Part shown: positions 7,619 through 16,306 of the stretch, one piece after another
How the letters are laid out: the number at the start of each line of letters is the position of its first letter
Position numbering within the stretch: the first letter of the stretch is position 1
Assembly (NCBI RefSeq): GCF_031348265.1
Contig: NZ_CP133771.1
Coordinates: forward strand, 1,488,001 to 1,552,000
Length of the DNA: 64,000 bases
Origin: Streptomyces collinus
Lineage (GTDB): Bacteria > Actinomycetota > Actinomycetes > Streptomycetales > Streptomycetaceae
Direction of reading: 5' to 3'
The notes under the pieces: model-generated
Databases searched by the model: none
Seen by the model: the letters and a program-made list of their open reading frames with translations, nothing else
Told to the model about the DNA's origin: nothing
Made by a program: the position numbers and the translations under genes

Positions 7619-8971
7619 GTGACTGACACCAAGGCAGCCTTCACCCTTGACGACACCTTCACCTCCACCGAAGCCACCGCGCTGGTGAACCGGCTGCGCG
7701 CCACCTTCCGTACCGGCCGCACCAAGCCGCTGGCCTGGCGCCGGCAGCAGCTGACCCGCCTGCGCGACCTGCTCACCGACAACCGCGCGGCGATAGCCGA
7801 CGCCCTCTACGCCGACCTGCGCAAGAACCGCGCCGAAGCCGACGCCATGGAGATCAACACCACGATCGTCGAGATCGACGACTACCTGGAGCACCTGGAG
7901 GAGTGGACCGCCCCGCAGCCCGCCACCGTGACGGTGCCCGGAGTCCCCGGCAGCACCGCCCGCACGGTCTTCGACCCCCTGGGCGTCGCCCTGGTCATCT
8001 CGGCGTGGAACTACCCGGTCAATCTGCTGCTCGTGCCCGTCGCGGGCGCGCTCGCCGCCGGCAACGCGGTCGTCATCAAGCCCGCCGACTACGCCGCCCA
8101 CACCTCGGCACTGCTGGCCGAGTTGCTGCCCGCGTATCTCGACACCGACGCGACGGCGGTCGTCGAGGGCGGCGCACCGGAGACCACCGTGCTGCTGGAG
8201 CAGCACTTCGACCACATCTTCTACACCGGCAACGGCACGGTCGGCCGCATCGTGATGACCGCCGCCGCGAAGAACCTCACCCCCGTCGTCCTCGAACTCG
8301 GCGGCAAGTCACCGGTGTTCGTGGACCGGGACGCCGACATCGCCACGGTCGCGCAGCGCCTGGCGCAGACGAAGTTCGCCAACGCCGGACAGACCTGCGT
8401 CGCCCCCGACTACGTCCTGACCGACCCGGACACCGCGACCGAACTGGAGGCTGCCCTGGTCGTCGCGCTCAAGGGGCAGTTCGGTGAGGACCCGCAGACG
8501 TCCGACGCCTACGGACGGATCATCAACGAGCGGCACTTCGACCGGCTGTCCGCATTGCTGGACTCCGGCCGTACGGTCACCGGCGGGCAGACCGACCGCG
8601 CGGACACGTACATCGCCCCGACCGTGCTGGCCGAGGTCCGACCCGACGAGCCCGTGATGCAGGAGGAGATCTTCGGCCCCATCCTGCCGATCCTGACCGT
8701 GGCGGACCTGGACGAGGCGATCACGTTCATCAACGAGCGCGACAAGCCGCTCGCCCTCTACGCCTTCACCGAGGACAACACCACCAAGCGCCGCCTCGCC
8801 GCCGAGACCTCCTCGGGCGGCCTCAACTTCGGCCTGCCGATGCACCACCTCGCCGTTCCGACCCTCCCCTTCGGCGGCGTCGGCCAAAGCGGCATGGGCA
8901 ACTACCACGGCCGCTACTCCATCGAGACCTTCAGCCACCGCAAGGCCGTCCTCGACGTCCCGCTGAGCTGA
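7619..8971 (+). CDS. NAD(P)-dependent aldehyde dehydrogenase (class 3/coniferyl type)
   Basis: 450 residues from the GTG at 7619, 73 bp after the MFS gene. Conserved parts in order: coenzyme loop AWNYPVNLLLVPVAGALAAG, general-base Glu in LELGGKSPVFVD, catalytic Cys in FANAGQTCVAPDYVL, EEIFGPILPI, and the C-terminal LPFGGVGQSGMGNYHGRYS. The length of about 450 and a C-terminus without the extra arm fit class-3 aldehyde dehydrogenases, which oxidise aromatic and long-chain aldehydes to acids. Likely substrate is an aldehyde handled together with the exporter; not determinable here. Confidence 0.92.
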   Translation: MTDTKAAFTLDDTFTSTEATALVNRLRATFRTGRTKPLAWRRQQLTRLRDLLTDNRAAIADALYADLRKNRAEADAMEINTTIVEIDDYLEHLEEWTAPQPATVTVPGVPGSTARTVFDPLGVALVISAWNYPVNLLLVPVAGALAAGNAVVIKPADYAAHTSALLAELLPAYLDTDATAVVEGGAPETTVLLEQHFDHIFYTGNGTVGRIVMTAAAKNLTPVVLELGGKSPVFVDRDADIATVAQRLAQTKFANAGQTCVAPDYVLTDPDTATELEAALVVALKGQFGEDPQTSDAYGRIINERHFDRLSALLDSGRTVTGGQTDRADTYIAPTVLAEVRPDEPVMQEEIFGPILPILTVADLDEAITFINERDKPLALYAFTEDNTTKRRLAAETSSGGLNFGLPMHHLAVPTLPFGGVGQSGMGNYHGRYSIETFSHRKAVLDVPLS

Positions 8972-8995
8972 ACCCTCCCGGAAGAAGGCACCCCC

Positions 8996-9439
8996 ATGCA
9001 GCACACCGCCCACGTGGCCGACGACCTCGAACACAAGAGCAAGGAGCACGAACGCATCATGGACGACACGCTGGACCAGCTCGGCGCCGGCAAGTACATG
9101 CTCGTCACCAGCTACCGCAAGAACGGCACCCCGGTCACCACCCCGGTGTGGGTGGTCCGCGACGGCGACACTCTGGGCGTGCGGACCCCCGCCGACTCCT
9201 GGAAGGTCAAGCGGATCCGGGCCCGCGGCGACATCCTCGTCGGCCCCTGTGACCTGAGCGGCAAACCGACCGGCGAACAGGTCCCGGCCACCGCCGAGAT
9301 CACCGACGAGGCGACCGGCGCCCGCTATCGCAAACTCATCGCCCGCAAGTACGGCATCCTCGGCCGCCTCCTGATCCTCCAGAGCCGGCTGCGGGGCGCG
9401 GACAGCACGCTGGGCATCCGCGTGCGGCTCACCCCGTAA
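8996..9439 (+). CDS. PPOX-class, probably F420-dependent, oxidoreductase
   Basis: 147 residues; ATG preceded by GGAAGAAGG, 24 bp after the aldehyde dehydrogenase, so co-transcribed. The split-barrel flavin-binding fold is indicated by KYMLVTSYRKNGTPVTTPVW, RDGDTLGVRTPADSWKVKRI and ILVGPCDLSGKP. This is the pattern of actinobacterial PPOX-class F420-binding reductases (Rv1155/Rv2607-like). The N-terminus has an extra 25-residue charged helix. Substrate unknown. Confidence 0.8.
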   Translation: MQHTAHVADDLEHKSKEHERIMDDTLDQLGAGKYMLVTSYRKNGTPVTTPVWVVRDGDTLGVRTPADSWKVKRIRARGDILVGPCDLSGKPTGEQVPATAEITDEATGARYRKLIARKYGILGRLLILQSRLRGADSTLGIRVRLTP

Positions 9440-9550
9440 CAGGATGACGCACCGTCAGCTTCTGCGGCAGGGGCTGCTTGTCGGATGGCCTCGGTGAATG
9501 CCGTCAGACGGTCACGGCACACAAGGGCGAGCGATCAAGGGGGTCGGATC

Positions 9551-10075
9551 ATGGAGACAGCGCAGAGTCAACAGCGGGCGGCACCCGGCACCTTCACCGC
9601 CTTCGCCCGCTTCGTACTCTTCGGCGGCGGAGTGGGGCTCGCCTCCAGCTTCGCCGTGGCGGTCCTCGCCTCGTGGATCTACTGGGGCCTGGCCAACGCT
9701 CTGATCACCGTGGTTTCCACGCTCCTCGCCACCGAGTTGCATGCGCGCTTCACGTTCGGCGCAGGCGGGCGCGCGACCCGGCGCCAGCATGCGCAGTCGG
9801 CCGGGTCCGCGGCGGCCGCGTATGCGGTGACCTCCGTGGCGATGCTTGTCCTGCACCAACTGGTGGCGGCACCCGGTGTGGTGCTCGAGCAGGTCGTCTA
9901 CCTGTCCGCCTCCGCACTCGCCGGCATCGCGCGGTTCGCGGTGCTGCGCCTCGTCGTCTTCGCGCGGGGCCGCTCGCAGGTCACGGCCACCGTCCCCACC
10001 ATCCGTCCTGTGCCCGCAAGCGCGGCCCGCGCCGCGGCACCCGCCGGGCCGGTGGTGCTGGGCCACGCCGCCTGA
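9551..10075 (+). CDS. GtrA-like small integral membrane protein
   Basis: 174 residues from the ATG at 9551 (AAGGGGG upstream). Four membrane segments with the GtrA pattern: FARFVLFGGGVGLASSFAV, a second helix ending before ELHARFTFGAGGRATRRQHA, then two more, and a Pro/Ala-rich cytoplasmic tail. GtrA proteins help move polyprenyl-linked sugars or otherwise support cell-surface glycosylation. It follows the PPOX gene by 111 bp and may be the last gene of that run. Function by family only. Confidence 0.75.
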   Translation: METAQSQQRAAPGTFTAFARFVLFGGGVGLASSFAVAVLASWIYWGLANALITVVSTLLATELHARFTFGAGGRATRRQHAQSAGSAAAAYAVTSVAMLVLHQLVAAPGVVLEQVVYLSASALAGIARFAVLRLVVFARGRSQVTATVPTIRPVPASAARAAAPAGPVVLGHAA

Positions 10076-10113
10076 CCGGGACCGACGTCCACATCACGCC
10101 CCAGCGGCGGGGC

Positions 10114-11832
10114 CTAGTAGTCGATGTTGAGAGCGGAGATGAGTCCGCTCGGGCCCACGGCGCTTCCGGCGCCGGCGTTGCGGGAAGTGGGGTGGGTGAG
10201 GGCTGCCTTGTGCCCGGGGCTGTTGAACCAGGTCTCCATCATCTCCTCCGGTGTGGCGGAGGTACTGGGGGACCAGTAGAGGACCTCGTAGCCGCAGTGC
10301 TCGCTGGGGCCGGGCTGCCGGGCGGCGTTCTTGTCCGCGCACGCCTGGGCTGCTCGCACCTGTTGGGCACTCTCCTTGACGTCGGGCAGTCCCAGCGCAC
10401 GGCGACGTTCGTTGAGCAAGGCGATCAGCCGGGATGCCAGTGACGGAGGGGTCGGGGTCGTCTTGGTGGTGGGTTTCGGGGCTGAGGTGCGCGTGGGCGG
10501 CGTCGCCTGTCTCGTGGGCCTCATACCGGTGGGCGGCGGGCTGGTAGCCGCCGGGGACGACGGCGAGGCCGTGGATGCGGCCGTGGCCGACCTCGTGGGG
10601 GATGCGGTCGGCGACGGCGTCGAGGATCCGGGTGCGGACTCGGGCTCCCCCTCGGGGGTGGTGATCGCCCGCACCGGCTGGTGCCCGGTGTCCGGCGACA
10701 GGATGGCCATGGCCGCGCCGGTGCCGCCGGCGGTGATCAGTGTGACGGCGGCGGCCACGACGGCACGACGCCGCCTCGGTATGCGGCGTGGTATGCGCAG
10801 GCTGCGGCGTCCAGGCGGATTGCCGCTCCCCGGCGCGCCAAGGACGGTGGCGTCCGCCCCGACGGCGGGGTACCGGCCGTCGGCGTCCGGGTCGGCCTTC
10901 CCACTGTGCTGGGCCAGCTCGGCGGGGCTCCCCTGATCTGTGTGCACGGCCGGGTCCGGGGGACCGTCTGCACCCGTTTGCACTCCGGTCTCGAAGGCTG
11001 CGTTCTGGGCGGGCAAGCCGTCGCCTCCGACGGGCGCGAGCCCCGCGAGACCGGACAGCGCCCCGTCCGATGCCACCAGCCCCAGGCCCACCAGCAACTT
11101 CTCGGCGGGCAGCAGGCCGGCCTGCAGGCGCGAGCACAGCGTGCAGTCGCGGGCGTGCCGCGCGATCCGCTTGCGCCACAGCGCCGACGGGACGCCGTCC
11201 CAGAGCCCGATGCCGGCGTCGAGCAGCACACAGCGAGGCACCGCGGCCAGCGCCCGCACCACCAGGCGGGCCGTCTCCAACTGGGCCTTCATCCGCTGCA
11301 CCCGCACCGCGGTGTGCTGCGGCGTCAACTGGAGCGCCGCGGCCACCTCGCGTCGGGTCAGCTCGCCCGCGGCCTCCAGCCACCACAGCGCCAGAAGCTC
11401 CCGGTCGGCCTCATCCAGCCAGCGGGTGGCTTCGGCCACCTCCCGCCGCTGTCCCTGAAGCCGCAGTTGGACGATCGTCAGGTCAACGAAGTCCGCGCCG
11501 GGGTCGGCCACGTCGTGGAGGTCCTGCAGTCCTGCAACGGCCGGCGCTGCCTGGCGGGTGTGCCAGTGGCTGCGGATCCGGTTCATCGTGATGGCCACCA
11601 GCCAGGACCTGAACTGTTCTGGATCGCGCAACGAGCCGAGCCCGCCGAGCGCACGGATCATGGTCTCCTGCACCACGTCGTCGACGTCGGCGTCGGCGTC
11701 CCCGTTCAGTGCCCGGCCCACGATGTTGTACACCAACGGCAGATACGCGGCGACCAGCTCGTCTTGTGCCCACAGGGCCCCCTGCCGGGCCGCCTCGACC
11801 AACGCAGCGTCGCGTTCCCCACTCGCCACCAC
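10114..11832 (-). CDS. ECF sigma factor fused to zinc anti-sigma motif, TM helix and extracellular CAP domain
   Basis: 572 residues in one uninterrupted frame. Residues 8-92 are sigma region 2 (DVDDVVQETMIRALGGLGSL, FRSWLVAITMNRIRSHW); residues 130-190 are region 4 with HTH (ELTRREVAAALQLTPQHTAV). H226-A-R-D-C230-T-L-C233 is the HxxxCxxC signature of zinc anti-sigma domains. After a low-complexity linker comes a basic stop-transfer region (RRIPRRRR), one TM helix (357-378), a Ser/Pro/Thr-rich stalk, and a CAP/SCP-PR1 domain from 466 to the end (LLNERRRALGLP, MMETWFNSPGHKAAL). Sigma factor, its inhibitor and an outside sensor thus seem to be one polypeptide. No separate anti-sigma gene is nearby. 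Confidence 0.85.
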   Translation of the reverse strand: MVASGERDAALVEAARQGALWAQDELVAAYLPLVYNIVGRALNGDADADVDDVVQETMIRALGGLGSLRDPEQFRSWLVAITMNRIRSHWHTRQAAPAVAGLQDLHDVADPGADFVDLTIVQLRLQGQRREVAEATRWLDEADRELLALWWLEAAGELTRREVAAALQLTPQHTAVRVQRMKAQLETARLVVRALAAVPRCVLLDAGIGLWDGVPSALWRKRIARHARDCTLCSRLQAGLLPAEKLLVGLGLVASDGALSGLAGLAPVGGDGLPAQNAAFETGVQTGADGPPDPAVHTDQGSPAELAQHSGKADPDADGRYPAVGADATVLGAPGSGNPPGRRSLRIPRRIPRRRRAVVAAAVTLITAGGTGAAMAILSPDTGHQPVRAITTPEGEPESAPGSSTPSPTASPTRSATAASTASPSSPAATSPPPTGMRPTRQATPPTRTSAPKPTTKTTPTPPSLASRLIALLNERRRALGLPDVKESAQQVRAAQACADKNAARQPGPSEHCGYEVLYWSPSTSATPEEMMETWFNSPGHKAALTHPTSRNAGAGSAVGPSGLISALNIDY

Positions 11833-12006
11833 GGCTGACCACTTCCCTTCCCGATGCTCGAAGTGCCTTGCCTGTCATATGGGAGACCCCGGCCCGAGGA
11901 GCGGGATAACAACAACGCGCCGCGAACCTGAGCGGCTGACTGCCCGGCCGGTCCGGAAGGTGTGCTCTTCACCGTGGGACACGACGTGCCGCAGTGCACG
12001 GGCCCC

Positions 12007-12074
12007 AACTTGTATCGAGCCGTTGACACAAGATGTGTCCTCGAGCATCTTGTACTTATCACTCGATACAAGCT
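12007..12074 (+). promoter_or_regulatory. Promoter/operator with two nested inverted repeats
   Basis: Outer repeat: AACTTGTATCGAG (12007-12019) pairs with CTCGATACAAGCT (12062-12074), 12 of 13 matching. Inner repeat: ACAAGATG (12028-12035) with CATCTTGT (12046-12053). A TTGACA hexamer at 12023-12028 is a good -35. The CTTGTA element occurs three times. Position before a membrane protein/GntR operon suggests autoregulation by the GntR product. Confidence 0.6.
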
Positions 12075-12099
12075 GGGCTTGCAGCAGGCGGCGTCCGCT

Positions 12100-12150
12100 G
12101 CCGCCGGTGCAGGCTGCGCAGCCGCCGGTGCAGGCTGCGCAGCCGCCGTC
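12100..12150 (+). repeat. 21-bp perfect tandem duplication plus partial third copy
   Basis: A 21-bp unit occupies 12100-12120 and 12121-12141 exactly, followed by its first 8 bases. It lies in the leader between the nested inverted repeats and the ATG at 12169; it would read as AAAGAGC-type repeats if translated, which argues that it is untranslated. Confidence 0.8.
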
Positions 12151-12168
12151 ACCCACTGGGGTCTTCAG

Positions 12169-12942
12169 ATGCTCGATACTCACCAGCCCGAATCCCGCCC
12201 CCGCGCCCACGCCGACCGCTACGCCCGCTGGGCCGGTCTCGCTGTCGGCGTCGTGGCCGCACCGCTATGGGCCACCGCGGACCTCACCAATCACGGCATC
12301 AGCAGCTTCGACGCCGGCGTGCCCTTGGTGAGCTTCGTGACCGCCTTCGGCCTGTGCGCGGTGGGCGGCGTCCTGCTCGGCGACGCCCTCACCCCCCGCC
12401 CTCGGGACGCGGTACGCACCGCCGGCCTCACCCCACGCCGGGTCCGGGACCATGTACCGGCCCGCATCACTGCCTTGCTTCTCCTCCAGGCGGTGTTCCT
12501 CGTCGCGCTGGCGGGTGTGGGGGACGCCTTGGGCACCCAAGACGCCATGAGCCGGGCGATCGGGGCGCATGACGGCTGTGACGGAACCGAACCAGCCGTC
12601 CTTCTCTGGCCCGGCATGTTCCACGGCAGCCAGATCCTCGGTTCTCTCGCCATCGGCACGGCCGCCTGCACCTGGGCCTTGCATCGTGTCGCCCGCCGTG
12701 CGGGCGACGACCAGCAGCGCCGCGACCGCTCGTGGGCGATCATCGCAGCCTGGGGGGTGCTGGTCTCGGCCCAGCTGTCGATCGTCGTTCTGATGATCCA
12801 CAGCCACCTGACGCACAGTAACTGCGCAGGCCTGATGGGCACCGTCACCTCCTTGGCGATCTACCCCCTGGGCCTGCTGTCCCTGATCTCTCTGGCGTGG
12901 TCCCTGTTCACCGTGGTGGTACCCCGGACGGCCCGACGATGA
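12169..12942 (+). CDS. Hypothetical integral membrane protein in operon with GntR regulator
   Basis: 257 residues from the ATG at 12169. Five hydrophobic segments (e.g. WAGLAVGVVAAPLWATADL, FGLCAVGGVLLGDALTP, ITALLLLQAVFLVALAGVG, WGVLVSAQLSIVVLMI, LLSLISLAWSLFTVVV). An upstream in-frame start would run through the 21-bp tandem repeat and the operator and is unlikely. No family recognised. Its stop overlaps the GntR start (ATGA), so the two are translationally coupled; membrane proteins paired with YtrA-type GntR regulators often act in stress export or efflux. Confidence 0.75.
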   Translation: MLDTHQPESRPRAHADRYARWAGLAVGVVAAPLWATADLTNHGISSFDAGVPLVSFVTAFGLCAVGGVLLGDALTPRPRDAVRTAGLTPRRVRDHVPARITALLLLQAVFLVALAGVGDALGTQDAMSRAIGAHDGCDGTEPAVLLWPGMFHGSQILGSLAIGTAACTWALHRVARRAGDDQQRRDRSWAIIAAWGVLVSAQLSIVVLMIHSHLTHSNCAGLMGTVTSLAIYPLGLLSLISLAWSLFTVVVPRTARR

Positions 12943-13313
12943 CCGCACTCACCGTCCGCGTCGACACCGCCAGCCCGGTAGCGCCGTACGAGCAGATCCG
13001 GGCCCAGCTCGCCGCCCTGATCGTGACCGGCCGACTGACCGAGGACGAGCGCTTGCCGACCGTACGTCAGCTCGCCACCGACCTCGGCCTGGCACCGGGC
13101 ACCGTGGCCCGCGCCTACCGTGAACTGGAGGCCGCGAAACTGATCCGCACCCGCCGTGGGGCAGGCACCCGGGTCGCGACACCCCCGTCCGAACCGCCCC
13201 GCCCCGCTCCGGACCAACTCGCCACGCTGGCCCGGGACTTCACCTCAGCTGCCCGCGCTCTGGGCGCCGACACCGAGGCCATCCTGACCGCCATCCGCGA
13301 GGCCCTGGACTGA
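12939..13313 (+). CDS. GntR family regulator, YtrA subfamily
   Basis: 124 residues. N-terminal winged helix: PVAPYEQIRAQLAALIVTGR, LPTVRQLATDLGLAPGTVAR, AYRELEAAKLIRTRRGAGTR. The short C-terminal part (about 50 residues, helical, no ligand-binding domain) marks the YtrA subfamily, which usually represses its own operon. The start overlaps the upstream stop by 4 bases. Candidate operators are the nested inverted repeats at 12007-12074. Confidence 0.9.
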   Translation: MTALTVRVDTASPVAPYEQIRAQLAALIVTGRLTEDERLPTVRQLATDLGLAPGTVARAYRELEAAKLIRTRRGAGTRVATPPSEPPRPAPDQLATLARDFTSAARALGADTEAILTAIREALD

Positions 13314-13456
13314 CGACGGCCGGCCCGCCACCCGCGGCGGCACCACCAGCCCGATCCTCTCCAGCCGGAGAAGCCGTCCGCCCACCGACAGCGCCCCCGG
13401 CCCGATGATGTGCTCACCGCACACCGTCAGACCGGGGGCCGCCGAGGTCCGAGCAC

Positions 13457-15730
13457 TCAGACCTTCACCAGTCCCTGCTCCTCACCCGGACCCGCACCCT
13501 TCGCGTCGCCCGAGCCGGGCGAGCCCGACGAGTGGGCCCGGTCATCCTGCATCCGCAGCCCCTCCCCCTCGACATCCACGTTCGGCAGCATCCGGTCCAG
13601 CCACTTCGGCAGCCACCACGCCTTCTTGCCGAGCAGAGCCAGGACGGCCGGGACGACCGCCATCCGCACGATGAACGCGTCGAAGAAGACCGCGATCGCG
13701 AGGCCGAAGCCGATCATCTTGACCATGGCCTCGCTGGAGCCGACGAATCCCGCGAACACCGCGATCATGATCACCGCCGCGGCCGTCACGACCCGTGCTC
13801 CGTGGTTGAAGCCGGTCACCACTGCCTGGCTCGGCTTCTCGCCGTGGATGTACGCCTCTCGCATCCGGGTCACGAGGAACACCTCGTAGTCCATCGCGAG
13901 GCCGAAGACCACACCGATCAGGAAGATCGGCATGATCGCCACGATCGGGCGAGTCTCGTCGACGCCCACGAGGTCGGCCATCCAGCCCCACTGGAAGACC
14001 GCGACCACGGCGCCGAGGGCTGCCATCACGCTCAGCAGGAATCCGAGGGCCGCCTTCAGCGGGACCAGGATCGAGCGGAACACCACGATCAGCAGCAGGA
14101 ACGCCAGGCCCACGACCAGGGCCAGGTACGGCATCAGCGCGTCGTTCAGCTTCTGCGCGACGTCGATGTTCAAGGCTGTGGTACCGGTGACCAGCACGTC
14201 CGCGTCCGTGTCGGCCTCGATGTCCGCGCCCGCGTCCCGGATCGCGTGCACCAAGTCCTCGGTGGTCACCGACGACGGGTCGGCGTCCGGGATCACGGTG
14301 ATCGTGGCCGTGTCGCCCGCCTCGCTGGGGGCGGCCGGCATCACGGTCGCGACGTTCTTGAGGCCCTTGATCTGGTCGGAGACCGCGGTGAATGCGGCAT
14401 CCGGGTCGTCGCTCGCCTTCGCGTCGACGACGACCACCAGCGGGCCGTTGAAGCCGGGGCCGAAGCCCTCGGACAGCAGGTCGTACGCCCGGCGCTGCGT
14501 CGTCGAGGTCGGCAGCGAACTGTCGTCCCCGATGCCCAGATCCATGGAGGCGGCTGGGACGGCGGCGGCGCCGAGGCCGACGACGCCGAGGAGCAGTACG
14601 GCGATCGGACGGCGTACGACGAACCTCGCCCAGCGCGTGCCCATGTTGGGCTTGGGCTCGGCCTTGGACGAAGCGGCCTTCCGCGCGGCCCGGGCGCCGC
14701 CCAGGAACCTGCTCTTCTCGCCCGCCGGCTTGACCCTCCGACCCGCGTAACCGAGCAGCGCGGGGATCATCGTCAGTGCGATGAGGACGGCGATGGCGAC
14801 CGTGCCCGCTGCCGCGACGCCCATCTTCGTCAGCATCGGCATGTTGACGACGGACAGGCCCACCAGCGCGATCACGACCGTGAGGCCGGCGAACACCACC
14901 GCCGACCCCGCGGTGCCGACGGCCCGGCCGGCCGCCTCCTCGCCCTCGCGGCCCTCGGCCAGTTCGGTCCGGTAGCGGGAGACGACGAACAGGGCGTAGT
15001 CGATGCCGACCGCCAAGCCGATCATCGAGGCCAGGGTCGACGTGGTCGAGCCCAGGTCGAGGGCGCTGGCGAGGGCGGTGATCGCCGAGACTCCGATGCC
15101 GACGCCGATGAGCGCCGTCAGCAGCGGCAGGCCGGCCGCGACCAACGAGCCGAAAGTGATGACCAGGACCACGGCGGCGACCGCGATACCGATGATCTCG
15201 CCGGCGCCGGTCTCGGGCTGCGCCTGGAGCGCGTCACCGCCGACCTCGACGGTCAGCCCGGCGTCCCGCGCGTCCTGCGCGGCATCCTCCAGGGCCTCCC
15301 GGGTGCCGTCCTCCAGTTCCATGCCGGGGACCTTGTACTTGACCGACGCGTAGGCGATCGTGCCGTCCTTGCTGACGGCGTCGGCCTTGTACGGGTCGGC
15401 GACGGAGGCGACCTCAGACCCTTCGCCCAGCTCGTCGACGGTCTTCTGCGCGGTGTTCCTGTGGGCGGCGTCCGTCATCTTCCCGCCGGCGGGTGCCTTG
15501 AAGACGACTCGGGCGGTGCCGCCGTCGGCGCTCATCCCGGGGAAGCGCTGTTCCAGCAGGTCGAAAGCCTTCTGGGCCTCGGTGCCGGGGACGGAGAAGG
15601 ACGTATTGCCCGCCGTGGGGGCGCTGGCCGCGGCGAAGCCCGCGAGCGTCAGCAGTGCCACCCATATCAGGGCGACGAAATGCCGTCGCCTGAAGGCGAG
15701 TCGGCCGAGTCTGTAGAGAAACGTGGCCAC
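13457..15730 (-). CDS. MMPL family RND transporter
   Basis: 757 residues from the GTG at 15730 (GGGAG about 10 nt upstream), which begins VATFLYRLGRLAFRRRHFVA directly before TMS1. Two MMPL repeats, each a periplasmic loop followed by five or six helices; the conserved cores are GIDYALFVVSRYRTELAEG in the first and AMDYEVFLVTRMREAYIHGE in the second. The cytoplasmic C-terminus is short and acidic. RND-type MMPL proteins export lipids, siderophores or drugs with proton coupling. No lipid-synthesis genes are adjacent, so the cargo is open. Confidence 0.9.
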   Translation of the reverse strand: MATFLYRLGRLAFRRRHFVALIWVALLTLAGFAAASAPTAGNTSFSVPGTEAQKAFDLLEQRFPGMSADGGTARVVFKAPAGGKMTDAAHRNTAQKTVDELGEGSEVASVADPYKADAVSKDGTIAYASVKYKVPGMELEDGTREALEDAAQDARDAGLTVEVGGDALQAQPETGAGEIIGIAVAAVVLVITFGSLVAAGLPLLTALIGVGIGVSAITALASALDLGSTTSTLASMIGLAVGIDYALFVVSRYRTELAEGREGEEAAGRAVGTAGSAVVFAGLTVVIALVGLSVVNMPMLTKMGVAAAGTVAIAVLIALTMIPALLGYAGRRVKPAGEKSRFLGGARAARKAASSKAEPKPNMGTRWARFVVRRPIAVLLLGVVGLGAAAVPAASMDLGIGDDSSLPTSTTQRRAYDLLSEGFGPGFNGPLVVVVDAKASDDPDAAFTAVSDQIKGLKNVATVMPAAPSEAGDTATITVIPDADPSSVTTEDLVHAIRDAGADIEADTDADVLVTGTTALNIDVAQKLNDALMPYLALVVGLAFLLLIVVFRSILVPLKAALGFLLSVMAALGAVVAVFQWGWMADLVGVDETRPIVAIMPIFLIGVVFGLAMDYEVFLVTRMREAYIHGEKPSQAVVTGFNHGARVVTAAAVIMIAVFAGFVGSSEAMVKMIGFGLAIAVFFDAFIVRMAVVPAVLALLGKKAWWLPKWLDRMLPNVDVEGEGLRMQDDRAHSSGSPGSGDAKGAGPGEEQGLVKV

Positions 15731-16071
15731 GAGGGCGTACTCCCAGTCAGGTCGTGGGTCGTGGGTTCTTCGGGGCAGGGGTGACCGGCCCGGCGAGGAA
15801 GCAGGGCTGATCGGCCCTACGACGTGCGGGCACGTCAGGGCTGAGTGCGGGCCTTGTCGGGCGATGGTTGAGCCGGGGGCGGGGAGGACCACGGCGTCGA
15901 TATGCACAGGGAGGACGTCCTGCGTCGGCTGCTGTTCGTCGATCAGCGTGCGGGCGACTCGACGGCAGCCCAGAAGACTCTGCCTGAGGTGGTCAGGCCG
16001 ATCCGATCAGGCAGCCGGTCCGGTGGAGGCTCGCGTGAGACCTGCCCCCACGGTGTCGGTTAGGTCTGCCC
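15731..16071. other. No clear gene between MMPL gene and repeat copy B
   Basis: A 52-codon plus-strand frame at 15901 (MHREDVLRRLLFVDQRAGDS) has no ribosome-binding site and no recognised family; I do not call it. The rest is leader sequence for the divergent genes. Confidence 0.3.
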
Positions 16072-16282
16072 CGGAACGGATTGGTGTCATGGAGGTTCTT
16101 CATCCCTGTTCGACGTTCACCGGCGCTTCGCGAGAGTCCTCCAGCTGGAGGCGGACCCGCCAGACAGCCCAGAGGACCACCCTCGAAGAAAGACCGGTCG
16201 TTCTACCGCTCGACAATAGCCTTGCTGAGATCCCTCGCGCCACACATCGACCCAATTGAGGTGTTCCTCACCCACCACCACT
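16072..16282. repeat. Dispersed ~200-bp repeat, copy B, with 18-bp palindrome
   Basis: Homologous and co-linear with 4790-4999. The near-perfect palindrome AGAAAGACCGGTCGTTCT lies at 16187-16204, looks like a TetR-type operator, and is about 100 bp upstream of the LuxR start. This copy probably serves as that gene's promoter region. Confidence 0.75.
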
Positions 16283-16306
16283 GACACGCAGAGGTAGCCT
16301 CACCGC

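Noticed and set aside
15901..16059. A 52-codon plus-strand gene
   Set aside because: No ribosome-binding site and no recognised similarity.
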